Positions 16,394 through 24,535 of a stretch of 43,138 nucleotides of DNA are shown in pieces; within the stretch, counting starts at the first letter, position 1; each line of letters opens with the position of its first letter. Made by a program: the position numbers and the translations under genes. The stretch is taken from positions 1-43,138 of the forward strand of contig SVPT01000006.1 in assembly GCA_015065695.1 (NCBI GenBank), in the 5' to 3' direction. The notes beneath the pieces are model-generated. The model saw only the letters and a program-made list of their open reading frames with translations, did no database searches and was not told the origin of the DNA. The stretch comes from Oscillospiraceae bacterium (GTDB lineage: Bacteria; Bacillota; Clostridia; Oscillospirales; Acutalibacteraceae).

Positions 16394-17665
16394 CTAGAAC
16401 TCCAGCCCACGGGCCTTGCTCGCCCTGCCTGAGGCAATGTAATGCTCGTGAAGCTGCTCTGCGTATATCGACCAGCGCTGGCTTTCCTGTCCGTTTTCCG
16501 GCTTGAAGGTGAAAGCTTCACCCTCGCTGTAGATGTCAATGGACTCGTTGGGGTTGTAGGGTATCGCAGGAAGCGATGCCAGCGGAACGTGTATCTCGCA
16601 GGGCTCGCCGTTGCGCGTGCCGCTGTAGAAGAAGCCCTCCCGGTTAAGGCGTGCCTCGCCGCTTCCCACCTCGGTCAGCCACTTTTTGCCGTCGGAATGG
16701 AGCATTGTCAGCTTCGAGCGCAGCTCAAGGTCGGGGTCGCTCGCAATATGCTCCCTCACCTGCTCCACCTGCCACTGGAACCACTGCGCGATGTTTTCGG
16801 GGATTACGCAGTCCTCGCCAAAGGGCTCAAAGCCGTAGTAATTGTTCAGCCTCGCGCCGTTGCCGCAGGAGGAACACCATATGGAATGGTCGTCCGACAG
16901 TGTGACCAGTTCCTTGCCGCAGCGGGGGCACTGGTAAAGCACGCCGTCCAGACCCTTTGCGAAGTGCCTGCACCTGAATGCGACCTTCTCCCTGCTTTCC
17001 CACGCAAATTCATCGGTAGCCAGCACGCGGCACATACGGCGGAACATCTCATCGTCGGAGAGGGTGTCGTACTCCTCGGGCAGGAAGAGCGGGGTGACCG
17101 TAAGGTCAACACGCCCGCGCCGTTTGCTTGCGTTCCACTTGGGCATACTGAGATAGGAGCCCTCCATCTTTACCGCGACCACAGGCACCTTCATGTGCCG
17201 CAGCAGCTTGATGGTGGAATACTCAAAGGTCTCGCTCAGACCGGCAGGGCTGGTGCGCCCCTCGGGGAAAAGCATGATGTTGCCGCCCATGCGCACCGTT
17301 TTCATTATCTTCTTTACCGCGGGCACGTCGGGGGTAAACTGGTCCTTCGCGATAGCACCCACCCTGTCCAGCCACACCTTCAGCTTGGGGTTGCTGTAGA
17401 AGTAGCGGGTGATGACCGCGTTGAGCTGACAGGGCTTTACCGCCATTGCAGTATATATCCAGTCGAGGCGGCTGCAGTGGTTGGAAAGCAGGATAAAGGG
17501 GGCATTGACCTTGTCCATGTCAATGCGCTTTATCTTTACGTTGTACTGCCATTTGATGACCGGACAGATGATACCGACAGCAATGGAATAAAGTAAGCGG
17601 GCGGGCAGACGTGCCTCAGCCTGCTCAAACTTTGCTGCCGCTGCTTTGGGCGGGTTGTTCATCAT
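16394..17665 (-). CDS. PlsC-type 1-acyl-glycerol-3-phosphate acyltransferase with a zinc-ribbon extension
   Basis: The first 240 of 423 residues are a lysophospholipid acyltransferase: SNHCSRLDW (His63, Asp68) is the HX4D catalytic motif and MLFPEGRTS (133-139 core) binds the glycerophosphate. A hydrophobic segment near 22-38 suggests membrane association. Such enzymes make phosphatidic acid from lysophosphatidic acid and acyl donor, though the exact substrate is not readable. What is unusual is the second half: CPRC at 246-249 and CSSC at 264-267 form a four-cysteine zinc ribbon, followed by about 150 residues ending in SRWSIYAEQLHEHYIASGRA-like sequence that I do not recognise. ATG 17665 has GGAG 7 bases upstream. 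It has its own promoter and is divergent from the VanY gene. Confidence 0.87.
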   Translation of the reverse strand: MMNNPPKAAAAKFEQAEARLPARLLYSIAVGIICPVIKWQYNVKIKRIDMDKVNAPFILLSNHCSRLDWIYTAMAVKPCQLNAVITRYFYSNPKLKVWLDRVGAIAKDQFTPDVPAVKKIMKTVRMGGNIMLFPEGRTSPAGLSETFEYSTIKLLRHMKVPVVAVKMEGSYLSMPKWNASKRRGRVDLTVTPLFLPEEYDTLSDDEMFRRMCRVLATDEFAWESREKVAFRCRHFAKGLDGVLYQCPRCGKELVTLSDDHSIWCSSCGNGARLNNYYGFEPFGEDCVIPENIAQWFQWQVEQVREHIASDPDLELRSKLTMLHSDGKKWLTEVGSGEARLNREGFFYSGTRNGEPCEIHVPLASLPAIPYNPNESIDIYSEGEAFTFKPENGQESQRWSIYAEQLHEHYIASGRASKARGLEF

Positions 17666-17706
17666 TTATCAGCTCCAATAAATATTTGTCAAAGTGTACA
17701 TTTTTT

Positions 17707-17734
17707 ATTTTATCATATCGTCTCATTTTTTCAA
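17707..17734 (-). promoter_or_regulatory. Promoter of the plsC-like gene
   Basis: On the minus strand TTGAAA (17729-17734) and TAAAAT (17707-17712) are 16 bases apart, about 40 bases upstream of the ATG at 17665. Confidence 0.55.
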
Positions 17735-17761
17735 CCATTTCGCACAATTTATTTATGGACG

Positions 17762-17790
17762 TTGATTTTACATTCCGCAGCGTCTATAAT
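17762..17790 (+). promoter_or_regulatory. Promoter of the VanY-type carboxypeptidase gene
   Basis: TTGATT (17762-17767), 17 bases, TATAAT (17785-17790), ending 32 bases before the ATG at 17823. A consensus -10 and correct spacing. Confidence 0.65.
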
Positions 17791-17822
17791 ATAGATTAAT
17801 TGATTATTTATAGAGGCAAAAG

Positions 17823-18863
17823 ATGCATAACAACTCAAAATCACTTCGGATTATCTTCGGTTTCCTGTTTTTCCTGACAATCGGCGCAATAGTGCGGTAT
17901 TGCCTGCCCATAGGCATACAGCAGCACGAGCTGCTGAGAATCACCCTGCGGGAGCTGCACATTTCCCCCTCCGACTGTTGTGTCTATGTGGGGGACGACC
18001 TGACCGCCACCTACACCATGGTGCCGCTTACAGCGGTGTCGGGTGTTTCGTGGAGCGACGCCGATGACGGCGTTGTTTCGGTCAGCGGTGACGGTGTAAT
18101 CACCGCCCTTTCCGCAGGCAGCTCCAGTGTTACGCTGACAGGTGACGGCGGTGTTGCCGCAACGGTAAAGATCACCGCCCTGCGCAAGCCGTTGCCGCCC
18201 GGCTCGGATTTGCCCCAGCTGTATTACGAACAGCTTCCCATCGCCAATGTTTCCAACCCGCTGCCCTTCGATTATCTTCCCGAACTGGTGACCATACCTT
18301 CAAAATACCCCGCAAACCGCTCGGGTATGCAGGTCACTCCGGAAACCCTTGCGGCATACGAGCGTCTTTACAAGGACGCAACCGCCGCCACAGGACAGCA
18401 GCTCTATGTGCTGAGCGCGTTCCGCAGCTTTGCAAAGCAGCAGTCGCTCTTTGACGAAGATGTGGCTGCCTACCGCGCCCGTGGCTACAGCGAAGAGGAA
18501 GCCCGCCGCATCACCGCCCAGTCCACCCAGATACCGGGCTGCTCCGAGCATCAGCTCGGTCTTACGCTGGATGTCGGTCATACCTACGCCGTAAATAACA
18601 CCTTTGCCTCAAGTGCCATCGGCAGATGGATAACACAGAATGCCCATCATTACGGCTTTATTCTCCGCTATCCTGCGGACAAGGTTGACAAGACCGGCAT
18701 CGACTACGAATCATGGCACTTCCGCTATGTGGGCGAGGCTCACGCAAAGTATATCTACGAGCATCACCTGTGCCTTGAGGAATATATCGAGCTGCAGGCT
18801 CAGGCAAAGCAGGCTGCCGAGGAATATGCGCTGGCTGTTCCCGCAGGCAGTATCCTTGCTTAA
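17823..18863 (+). CDS. D-alanyl-D-alanine carboxypeptidase, VanY / peptidase M15B family, with a Big_2-like domain
   Basis: The 346-residue product has a signal anchor (about 9-30), then an immunoglobulin-like Big_2 stretch (about 45-120, with VSWSDADDGVVSVSGDGVIT and SAGSSSVTLTG), then the M15B peptidase. Zinc and catalytic residues are in SEHQLGLTLDV (His243, Asp250) and YESWHFRYVG (Glu296, His299). VLSAFRSFAKQQSLF is the usual substrate-binding segment. The enzyme trims the terminal D-alanine from peptidoglycan stems outside the cell. No vancomycin cluster is nearby, so a general cell-wall role is likely. AGAGG precedes ATG 17823. A perfect 14-bp palindrome (18855-18868) spans its stop codon. 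Confidence 0.92.
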   Translation: MHNNSKSLRIIFGFLFFLTIGAIVRYCLPIGIQQHELLRITLRELHISPSDCCVYVGDDLTATYTMVPLTAVSGVSWSDADDGVVSVSGDGVITALSAGSSSVTLTGDGGVAATVKITALRKPLPPGSDLPQLYYEQLPIANVSNPLPFDYLPELVTIPSKYPANRSGMQVTPETLAAYERLYKDATAATGQQLYVLSAFRSFAKQQSLFDEDVAAYRARGYSEEEARRITAQSTQIPGCSEHQLGLTLDVGHTYAVNNTFASSAIGRWITQNAHHYGFILRYPADKVDKTGIDYESWHFRYVGEAHAKYIYEHHLCLEEYIELQAQAKQAAEEYALAVPAGSILA

Positions 18864-18977
18864 GCAAGCACATTAACCCGCAAAACAATACCGCTGTCCA
18901 CGTTCGCGGTAAGCGAATGCAGGCAGCAGTTGAGCAAATAAAGATAACAGAGAAATCAGACAGGAGAAAAACGAAAT

Positions 18978-20675
18978 ATGTCAAAGGTCATTGCAGATAC
19001 ACGCGAACAGATCCGTGAGATGATACTCTCCGCACTGGGCAAGGCTGTTGCCGAAGGTCAGCTTCCCGATGAGCCCATTCCCGCCTTTACCGTCGAACAG
19101 CCCGCCGACTGCTCTCATGGCGACTTCGCCTGCAACGCTGCCATGGTTTCCGCTCGCGCTTTCAGGAAGGCTCCCCGCGCCATCGCCGAAATCATCATCG
19201 AAAACATTCAGACCGCAGGCACCCGCATCGAGAAGGTGGAAGCCGCAGGTCCGGGTTTCATCAATTTCTTTGTCGGTGCGTCCTACTTCGCCGATGTTCT
19301 GCGTGACGTTGTCGAGCAGAAGGAAAGCTACGGCCGCTCCGATTACGGCAAGGGCAAGAAGATAATGGTGGAATTTGTTTCCGCCAACCCCACCGGCCCC
19401 ATGCACATGGGCAATGCCCGCGGCGGCGCACTGGGCGACTGCCTCGCGGCAGTGCTGGAGGCAGCAGGCTACCGGACCGAGCGTGAGTTCTACGTCAACG
19501 ATGCCGGCAACCAGATAGACAAATTCGCCCTCTCCCTTGATGTGCGCTATCAGCAGCTCATTCTGGGCGAGGACGCTGTAGAGCTTCCCGAGGACGCCTA
19601 TCATGGCGGCGACATCATCGAGCGCGCAAAGGGCTTCCGTGAGGTAAACGGCGATGAGTGGCTGCAGAAGTCCGAGGAGGAGCGCAGAGCCGCACTGGTG
19701 GCATACGCACTGCCCCTCAACATCGAGCGTATGCAGAATGACCTGCTCAAGTATCGCATTACATACGATACATGGTTCATGGAATCCAGCCTGCACGAGA
19801 GCGGCGCTGTCAGGGAGATAATCGACCGCCTGACCGAGAAGGGCCTTACCTACGAGAAGGAGGGCGCTGTCTGGTACAAGGCTACCGAGTTTGGCAGCAG
19901 CAAGGACGAGGTGCTTATCCGCGCCAACGGCAACCCCACCTACTTCGCCGCCGACATCGCCTACCACTACAACAAGTTTGCCGTTCGCGGCTTTGATACC
20001 GTTATCGACGTGTGGGGCGCGGATCATCATGGTCACGTTGCCCGCATGAAGGGTGTGCTCACCGCCCTCGGTCTGGACGGAGAACGCCTTGAGGTTGTGC
20101 TGATGCAGCTTGTGCGCATGATGTCCGCGGGACAGCCTGTGGTAATGAGCAAGCGCACCGGCAAGGCAATCCAGCTTGCCGACCTGCTGGACGAAGTGCC
20201 GGTAGATGCCGCACGCTTCTTCTTCAATATGTGCGCCGCCACCTCCCGCATGGACTTCGACCTTGACCTTGCGGTGCAGCAGGAGTCCCAGAACCCTGTC
20301 TACTATGTGCAGTACGCACACGCAAGAATCTGCTCCATCTTCCGCAAGTATGCCGAGCAGGGCAGCGAGTTTGTCCCCGCCGACAGCAAGACACTGGAGC
20401 TGCTCCGTGACCCCGCCGAGCTGGAGCTTATCCGCTGCATCGGTGACTACACCGACCAGATAGTGACCGCCGCCAAGACCCGTGAGCCCTCGGGCATCAC
20501 CCGCTACGTCATGGAGCTGGCAGCCAAGTTCCACCACTTCTACGGTGCCTGCCGCGTCAACTGCGATGACCCCGCTCTGGCTCAGGCCCGTCTTACCCTG
20601 TGCCACTGTGCCCGTCAGGTCATTGCCAACGTGCTTGCACTGATGAAGGTGGACGCACCGGAGCATATGGAATAA
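18978..20675 (+). CDS. argS: Arginyl-tRNA synthetase
   Basis: The 565-residue class Ia enzyme attaches arginine to tRNA-Arg. The N-terminal Add1 domain covers about 1-110; then VSANPTGPMHMGNARGG holds the HIGH-like signature HMGN; a VVMSKRTGKAI segment near residue 390 is the KMSKS-equivalent. The DALR anticodon-binding domain ends the protein (VQYAHARICSIFRKY and LVKFHHFYGACRV-type helices). AGGAG lies 11 bases before ATG 18978, slightly long. The 114-base gap from the VanY gene holds no clear promoter or terminator, so it could be co-transcribed with VanY or have an unrecognised promoter. Everything about the gene looks normal. Confidence 0.97.
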   Translation: MSKVIADTREQIREMILSALGKAVAEGQLPDEPIPAFTVEQPADCSHGDFACNAAMVSARAFRKAPRAIAEIIIENIQTAGTRIEKVEAAGPGFINFFVGASYFADVLRDVVEQKESYGRSDYGKGKKIMVEFVSANPTGPMHMGNARGGALGDCLAAVLEAAGYRTEREFYVNDAGNQIDKFALSLDVRYQQLILGEDAVELPEDAYHGGDIIERAKGFREVNGDEWLQKSEEERRAALVAYALPLNIERMQNDLLKYRITYDTWFMESSLHESGAVREIIDRLTEKGLTYEKEGAVWYKATEFGSSKDEVLIRANGNPTYFAADIAYHYNKFAVRGFDTVIDVWGADHHGHVARMKGVLTALGLDGERLEVVLMQLVRMMSAGQPVVMSKRTGKAIQLADLLDEVPVDAARFFFNMCAATSRMDFDLDLAVQQESQNPVYYVQYAHARICSIFRKYAEQGSEFVPADSKTLELLRDPAELELIRCIGDYTDQIVTAAKTREPSGITRYVMELAAKFHHFYGACRVNCDDPALAQARLTLCHCARQVIANVLALMKVDAPEHME

Positions 20676-20734
20676 TTTCCCATTTTTTGCAATACAGATA
20701 ATCTATAACATCACATAAAGAGAGGAAAAAAGCC

Positions 20735-21976
20735 TTGAACGACACCGAAAGCCGACCTGAATTCCCCTTTCAGCTTCCCATGTTTCTTGATGGAGGCACA
20801 GGCACCCACCTTATCGCCGCCGGAATGCCGGAGGGCGTGTGCGTTGAGCAGTGGGTGCTTGATAACCCCGAGGTCATCAGCAATCTGCAGCGCAGCTATG
20901 TAAAGAGCGGCTCCAATGCCGTATACGCCCCCACCTTTGGTGCCAATCGGGTAAAGCTGGCTTCTTTTGGCATGGCAGATAAGGTAAAGGAGATAAACAC
21001 CGCACTGGTGCGCCTTACCCGTGAGGCAGTGGGAGAAGGCGTGCTGGTGGGCGGAGATATTTCCCCCACAGGTCTGTTTATCCCGCCCTATGGGGATACC
21101 CCCTTTGAAGAGCTGGTGGACATCTACCGCGAGCAGGCAACCGCCCTTGCGGAAGCGGGTGTGGATTTCATCGGCTTTGAGACCATGCTCAGTCTGTGGG
21201 AGTGCCGCGCGGGTCTGCTTGCCGCAAGAGATCTGGGACTGCCGGTTTTTGTAACCATCACTGTGGACGGCAATGGACGCACAATGATGGGTACCAACCT
21301 GCCCACCGCTGTTGTGGTGCTGCAGGAACTGGGTGCCGCAGCCATCGGCATCAACTGCTCCGAGGGCCCTGTGGGGCTTGCGGAACAGTTCTACCGTGCC
21401 GCCGTGTGCGCAAAGGTGCCTCTTATTGCCAAGCCCAACGCAGGTCGTCCCGACCCCAATGACCCCTCCCGCTTCGACCTTACCGTGGAGCAGTTTGCTG
21501 CCGGTATGGAGCAGCTTGCCGCTGCGGGTGTTTCCATCTTCGGAGGCTGCTGCGGCACAGGTCCCGAGCATATCGCCGCCATACAGCATCTTAAGCCCGG
21601 AAAGGGCAGCTTCTACGACGATGCAGTGGTGTGCGCAAACGAGGGTCATCTCTTCTTCCTGCCCGAGGAATGGTCAGGGCTTTTCCCCAGTGAGCCGCTG
21701 GAATGCAGTTACTCTCTGGAGGACGACCTCATTGACATGGAGGACGAACGCTACAACTGCGCCGTAGTGCGCATTGAAAGCGAGGACGACGCCATGCTGC
21801 TCTCCGAGCTTGCGGGCGTTGCACGTCTGCCCATCTCCATTCTCTGCGACGATGCCGCAGTGCTGGAAACCGCCCTGCGCTGCTTCCATGGAAGAGCCAT
21901 GGTGGACAGCAGCAGCGAGATTGACAGCGAAACCCTTCAAAGCATTGCCGCCCGTTACGGCGCGGTGGTTTATTAA
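20735..21976 (+). CDS. Homocysteine S-methyltransferase module with a partial pterin-barrel-like C-terminus
   Basis: The 413-residue product is the homocysteine-binding part of methionine synthase: PMFLDGGTGTHLIAAGMPEG opens a TIM barrel, GINCSEGPVG (about 209) supplies one zinc cysteine and FGGCCGTGPEHIAAI (about 270) the cysteine pair. It normally ends near residue 285. Here about 110 more residues follow; the last 60 (RLPISILCDDAAVLETALRC then GRAMVDSSSE) resemble the second half of a MetH pterin-binding barrel. Start is TTG 20735 with AGAGG 9 bases upstream. A separate pterin-binding methyltransferase is encoded at 34302, so methionine synthesis here is probably done by several proteins. 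No cobalamin-binding module is in the window. Confidence 0.88.
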   Translation: MNDTESRPEFPFQLPMFLDGGTGTHLIAAGMPEGVCVEQWVLDNPEVISNLQRSYVKSGSNAVYAPTFGANRVKLASFGMADKVKEINTALVRLTREAVGEGVLVGGDISPTGLFIPPYGDTPFEELVDIYREQATALAEAGVDFIGFETMLSLWECRAGLLAARDLGLPVFVTITVDGNGRTMMGTNLPTAVVVLQELGAAAIGINCSEGPVGLAEQFYRAAVCAKVPLIAKPNAGRPDPNDPSRFDLTVEQFAAGMEQLAAAGVSIFGGCCGTGPEHIAAIQHLKPGKGSFYDDAVVCANEGHLFFLPEEWSGLFPSEPLECSYSLEDDLIDMEDERYNCAVVRIESEDDAMLLSELAGVARLPISILCDDAAVLETALRCFHGRAMVDSSSEIDSETLQSIAARYGAVVY

Positions 21977-21982
21977 GCAGAA

Positions 21983-22014
21983 ACAGCCGTTGGAGCGTAT
22001 ACCCCAGCGGCTGT
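21983..22014 (+). terminator. Probable hairpin terminator after the homocysteine methyltransferase gene
   Basis: ACAGCCGTTGG (21983-21993) pairs with CCAGCGGCTGT (22004-22014) with one G-U pair. The following TAATACTAATATTT is AU-rich but not a true U-tract. Confidence 0.45.
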
Positions 22015-22069
22015 AATACTAATATTTCAAAATAGTTATTTGCAGACAGCAACAGTTTACGAGGTGAAT

Positions 22070-22765
22070 ATGCACTACACACATATCCTTCTGGACGCGG
22101 ACGAAACGCTATTCGATTTCAAAAAAGCAGAGGCAATCTCCCTGAGCAGCCTGCTTGAGGAGGAGGGTGTTACCCCCTCCGAAGAGGTTGTCGCACTCTA
22201 CCACCGCATCAACGACGGCTGGTGGAAACGCTTTGAGCAGAAAGAGGTAACAACAGAGCAGCTTTCCACAGGTCGTTTTGCCGATTTTGCCGAGGCAATC
22301 GGTCTGGAGGGTCGTGACCCTGAGCAGCTCAGTATGCGTTACCGCGCAAATCTGGGAATGAATGGCGTACTGCTGCCGGGCGCACTGGAAACGGTGAAGC
22401 TGCTTGCGCCTTATTACGAGCTGTATATCATCACCAACGGCATTGCCGATACACAGCATAAACGCTTTGACACTTCGCCCGTAAGGGAATACATAAGCGG
22501 TATGTTCATCTCGCAGGAAATGGGCGTTTCCAAGCCCGATACCGCTTATTTTGACCATGTGCTGGATACCATAGGCATCACCGACCGCAGCAAGGCTCTG
22601 GTGGTGGGTGACTCCCTGCGCAGCGACATACAGGGCGGCATAGCAAGCGGACTGGATACCTGCTGGGTTGACCGAAAGAACACAGGCAATACCGAGGGTC
22701 TGCAGCCCACCTACATCATCAGCGATATTCAGCAGCTTGCCCCGCTGCTGGGCGTAGATGCATGA
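22070..22765 (+). CDS. YjjG-family HAD hydrolase (pyrimidine nucleotide 5'-phosphatase type)
   Basis: The 231-residue product starts MHYTHILLDADETLFDFKKA, with the two catalytic aspartates of HAD motif I (D-x-D-x-T). ITNGIADTQHKRF gives the motif II region, SKPDTAYFDHVL the motif III lysine and VVGDSLRSDIQGG motif IV. The helical cap is inserted after motif I. This pattern is that of the YjjG family, which removes phosphate from nucleoside monophosphates, sometimes non-canonical ones. GAGGTGAAT directly precedes ATG 22070, so the ten in-frame residues upstream are left out. The next gene begins 57 bases later. Confidence 0.88.
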   Translation: MHYTHILLDADETLFDFKKAEAISLSSLLEEEGVTPSEEVVALYHRINDGWWKRFEQKEVTTEQLSTGRFADFAEAIGLEGRDPEQLSMRYRANLGMNGVLLPGALETVKLLAPYYELYIITNGIADTQHKRFDTSPVREYISGMFISQEMGVSKPDTAYFDHVLDTIGITDRSKALVVGDSLRSDIQGGIASGLDTCWVDRKNTGNTEGLQPTYIISDIQQLAPLLGVDA

Positions 22766-22822
22766 ATCGCCCCAAGGCATAATGATAAGTGAAAGCATCA
22801 GGGAAAGAAACGGAGAATGATT

Positions 22823-23305
22823 ATGAGTACAGTGCGGCAGCACGTTTACAGCCTTACCGAAGCTGACTGGGTGGTCGATGTCTACGAGCGACCCTGCATT
22901 GCTGTGCCGGAGTGTATCCGCCCATGGCAAACCAGTCACAACCGCAGCTATTTCGACTTCATCGGGACGGTCAGCACTGCCACCTTTGAGGAGGGCAATA
23001 CATGGCTGCTGTGCGCCGAGGACTTCAACAGCGACAAGCAGCGTGCCGCCCTCAAGTGGGACGAGCTGCGCACCATCGGTCTGTCTGCCGCAGGCGACGA
23101 AAAGGAGCGGCAGCGCATAGAGGGCTTCTGGAATGAATACCTTCCCATCTGTATGTCGGCAGGGACAATCAATTCCTTCTGCGCGCTTGGCAAGAATGGC
23201 GAAGTGGTCATCGGCTACGAGCCGCTGTACGAAGAAGCCAAGGTAATAAGCGATGACTTCGACCAGTTTGTCGATATGCTGGCAGCGGGCGAGGTCTATC
23301 TGTAA
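22823..23305 (+). CDS. Small protein of unknown function, possibly SUKH/SMI1-like
   Basis: The 160-residue product is soluble with mixed alpha/beta character and no signal peptide. The stretch FIGTVSTATFEEGNTWLLCA and the ending VISDDFDQFVDMLAAGEVYL resemble SMI1/KNR4 (SUKH) domains, in which the last helix has a FxxFLxxL pattern. The match is weak and could be chance. ATG 22823 is preferred over ATG 22817: GGAG at 22812 is 7 bases from the former but only 1 from the latter. It lies between a YjjG-like phosphatase and a lipoprotein in one tight run (gaps 57 and 15 bases). Nothing nearby suggests a toxin immunity role. Confidence 0.6.
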   Translation: MSTVRQHVYSLTEADWVVDVYERPCIAVPECIRPWQTSHNRSYFDFIGTVSTATFEEGNTWLLCAEDFNSDKQRAALKWDELRTIGLSAAGDEKERQRIEGFWNEYLPICMSAGTINSFCALGKNGEVVIGYEPLYEEAKVISDDFDQFVDMLAAGEVYL

Positions 23306-23320
23306 TATCAGGGTGAGCAA

Positions 23321-24442
23321 ATGAACCGCAAATTTCTGAAAATCACAGCCGCGCTGCTGATTTCCGCTCTGCTTCTGACCCTGTTGCTGTCCGCAGCGGG
23401 CTGTGCGGGCAAGGTAACTGTGGAGATGCAGATGCAGCAGTACAGCGGCAATAACATCATCGAGATACCCCTTTTCCGCTGCACAGGAAGCAGCGGTGCG
23501 GCAGATGCCCTTAACCTGCGAATCAATCGGGAGCTTTGGCATTATGCCGAAGCCTACGGCAATGCCGACGGCACAGAGGCGTGGTGTGAGGTGACCTGCT
23601 ACCCCATAACCGGCGAGCGTTATGTGCAGGTCATTGCCGCCGCGGCGGAATACCCCTGCAGCGGCACAGAGGGCACTGTATTCTCCTACAATTACGACGT
23701 GGAAAATGATGCCGTGGTGGTGCTGGAGGATGCCCTTGCCGGCATAAAAACCAGCGTTGCCGCAGAGCTTAACTACCTTACCGAAAGCTGTGCCGCCAGC
23801 GGCATGAAAGGTCTGCTGCGCGCGGAGCCCTGCGGCTTCATCGCCTTTGATGACAGGGTGTGGATTATAGCACGCCTGTATTTTGAGGAAGAGCAGGGCA
23901 AGCCCTATGACAAGCTGTATCTCTACGACACCTTCAGTCGCACGCTGCTGTCATTCCGTCAGGCGACCTCCCGCACAGGCAACGGCGCGCTGCTTGCCCT
24001 GTGCGACACCATGAAGCCGCCGCTGCTGTACGGTCGTGAAGCGAGTGCCTCCTCCGATGCCCTTACTAACGCAGTGGATGACCACGAAGCCGCCCTCTAC
24101 GCCGCCGCAGATGCGGCAGACCGGCTCTTCCCCGGTTACGGCTCGCTGTACATGATAAGCGAGGCGGTTATAGACAGCGCACCCTGCACCGTCACCGAGG
24201 TGACCTCCAACGGTCAGGTTGTCGGGCGCATAGCCGTCAGCGATGACAGCGCCCGCGTGTGGTGCGATGTTGGGGGAGTGGGCTGCTTCTATGAGGTGAT
24301 GGAGGACGGTGCGACCGTTGACTATTCGGTAGAGTATTTCGTGGACGGTCCCGAGCCGCCCCCGCCGCCGGAGCAAACCGAGCCGACAGAGGAAGCCGAA
24401 GAGCCGCGGGAGCAGCCCGAAGAGGTGCAGGCACAGGGTTAG
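23321..24442 (+). CDS. Lipoprotein, DUF4163/DUF3298-like, unknown function
   Basis: The 373-residue product has a lipoprotein signal ending LLSAAGC at Cys28. A DUF4163-like pattern follows (about 45-140: IIEIPLFRCTG, a run of LNLRINREL, then a two-stranded stretch and EGTVFSYNYDVENDAVV), then a DUF3298-like half with a Phe/Leu pattern. This fold occurs in RsiV-type anti-sigma ectodomains and PdaC-type wall enzymes. The C-terminal 25 residues are Pro/Glu-rich (PEPPPPPEQTEPTEEAEEPR). The lipobox has Ala at -3, slightly atypical. Function is unknown; it is the third gene of a run with a phosphatase and a SUKH-like protein. Confidence 0.65.
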   Translation: MNRKFLKITAALLISALLLTLLLSAAGCAGKVTVEMQMQQYSGNNIIEIPLFRCTGSSGAADALNLRINRELWHYAEAYGNADGTEAWCEVTCYPITGERYVQVIAAAAEYPCSGTEGTVFSYNYDVENDAVVVLEDALAGIKTSVAAELNYLTESCAASGMKGLLRAEPCGFIAFDDRVWIIARLYFEEEQGKPYDKLYLYDTFSRTLLSFRQATSRTGNGALLALCDTMKPPLLYGREASASSDALTNAVDDHEAALYAAADAADRLFPGYGSLYMISEAVIDSAPCTVTEVTSNGQVVGRIAVSDDSARVWCDVGGVGCFYEVMEDGATVDYSVEYFVDGPEPPPPPEQTEPTEEAEEPREQPEEVQAQG

Positions 24443-24468
24443 CGCGTATACACCACCCGCCCAAGCCC

Positions 24469-24497
24469 TTGACAAGCAGCAATCGCCGCACTATACT
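24469..24497 (+). promoter_or_regulatory. Promoter of the Fic gene
   Basis: TTGACA (24469-24474), 17 bases, TATACT (24492-24497). It is a near-consensus vegetative promoter, with the GTG start about 39 bases after the -10 box. Confidence 0.7.
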
Positions 24498-24506
24498 GAT
24501 ACATAT

Positions 24507-24524
24507 TGATACCAATTGCTATCA
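24507..24524 (+). promoter_or_regulatory. Candidate operator just after the Fic promoter
   Basis: TGATA and TATCA form a short dyad around 8 bases (24507-24524), starting 10 bases after the -10 box, where a repressor would block transcription. The arms are only 5 bp, so this is weak. The Fic protein carries its own winged-helix-like C-terminus, which could bind here (inference). Confidence 0.25.
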
Positions 24525-24535
24525 GAGGTGTTTCT

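Noticed and set aside
15058..16539. 493-residue open frame on the minus strand opposite the beta-propeller gene
   Set aside because: Overlaps a well supported gene and the terminator region; no start context and no motif.
18981..20666. 561-residue open frame on the minus strand opposite argS
   Set aside because: Antisense shadow of a clear arginyl-tRNA synthetase; His/Val/Leu-rich composition without any recognisable domain.
22109..23542. 477-residue open frame on the minus strand across three plus-strand genes
   Set aside because: Crosses gene borders of the opposite strand and has no motif; it is an artefact of GC-rich third positions.
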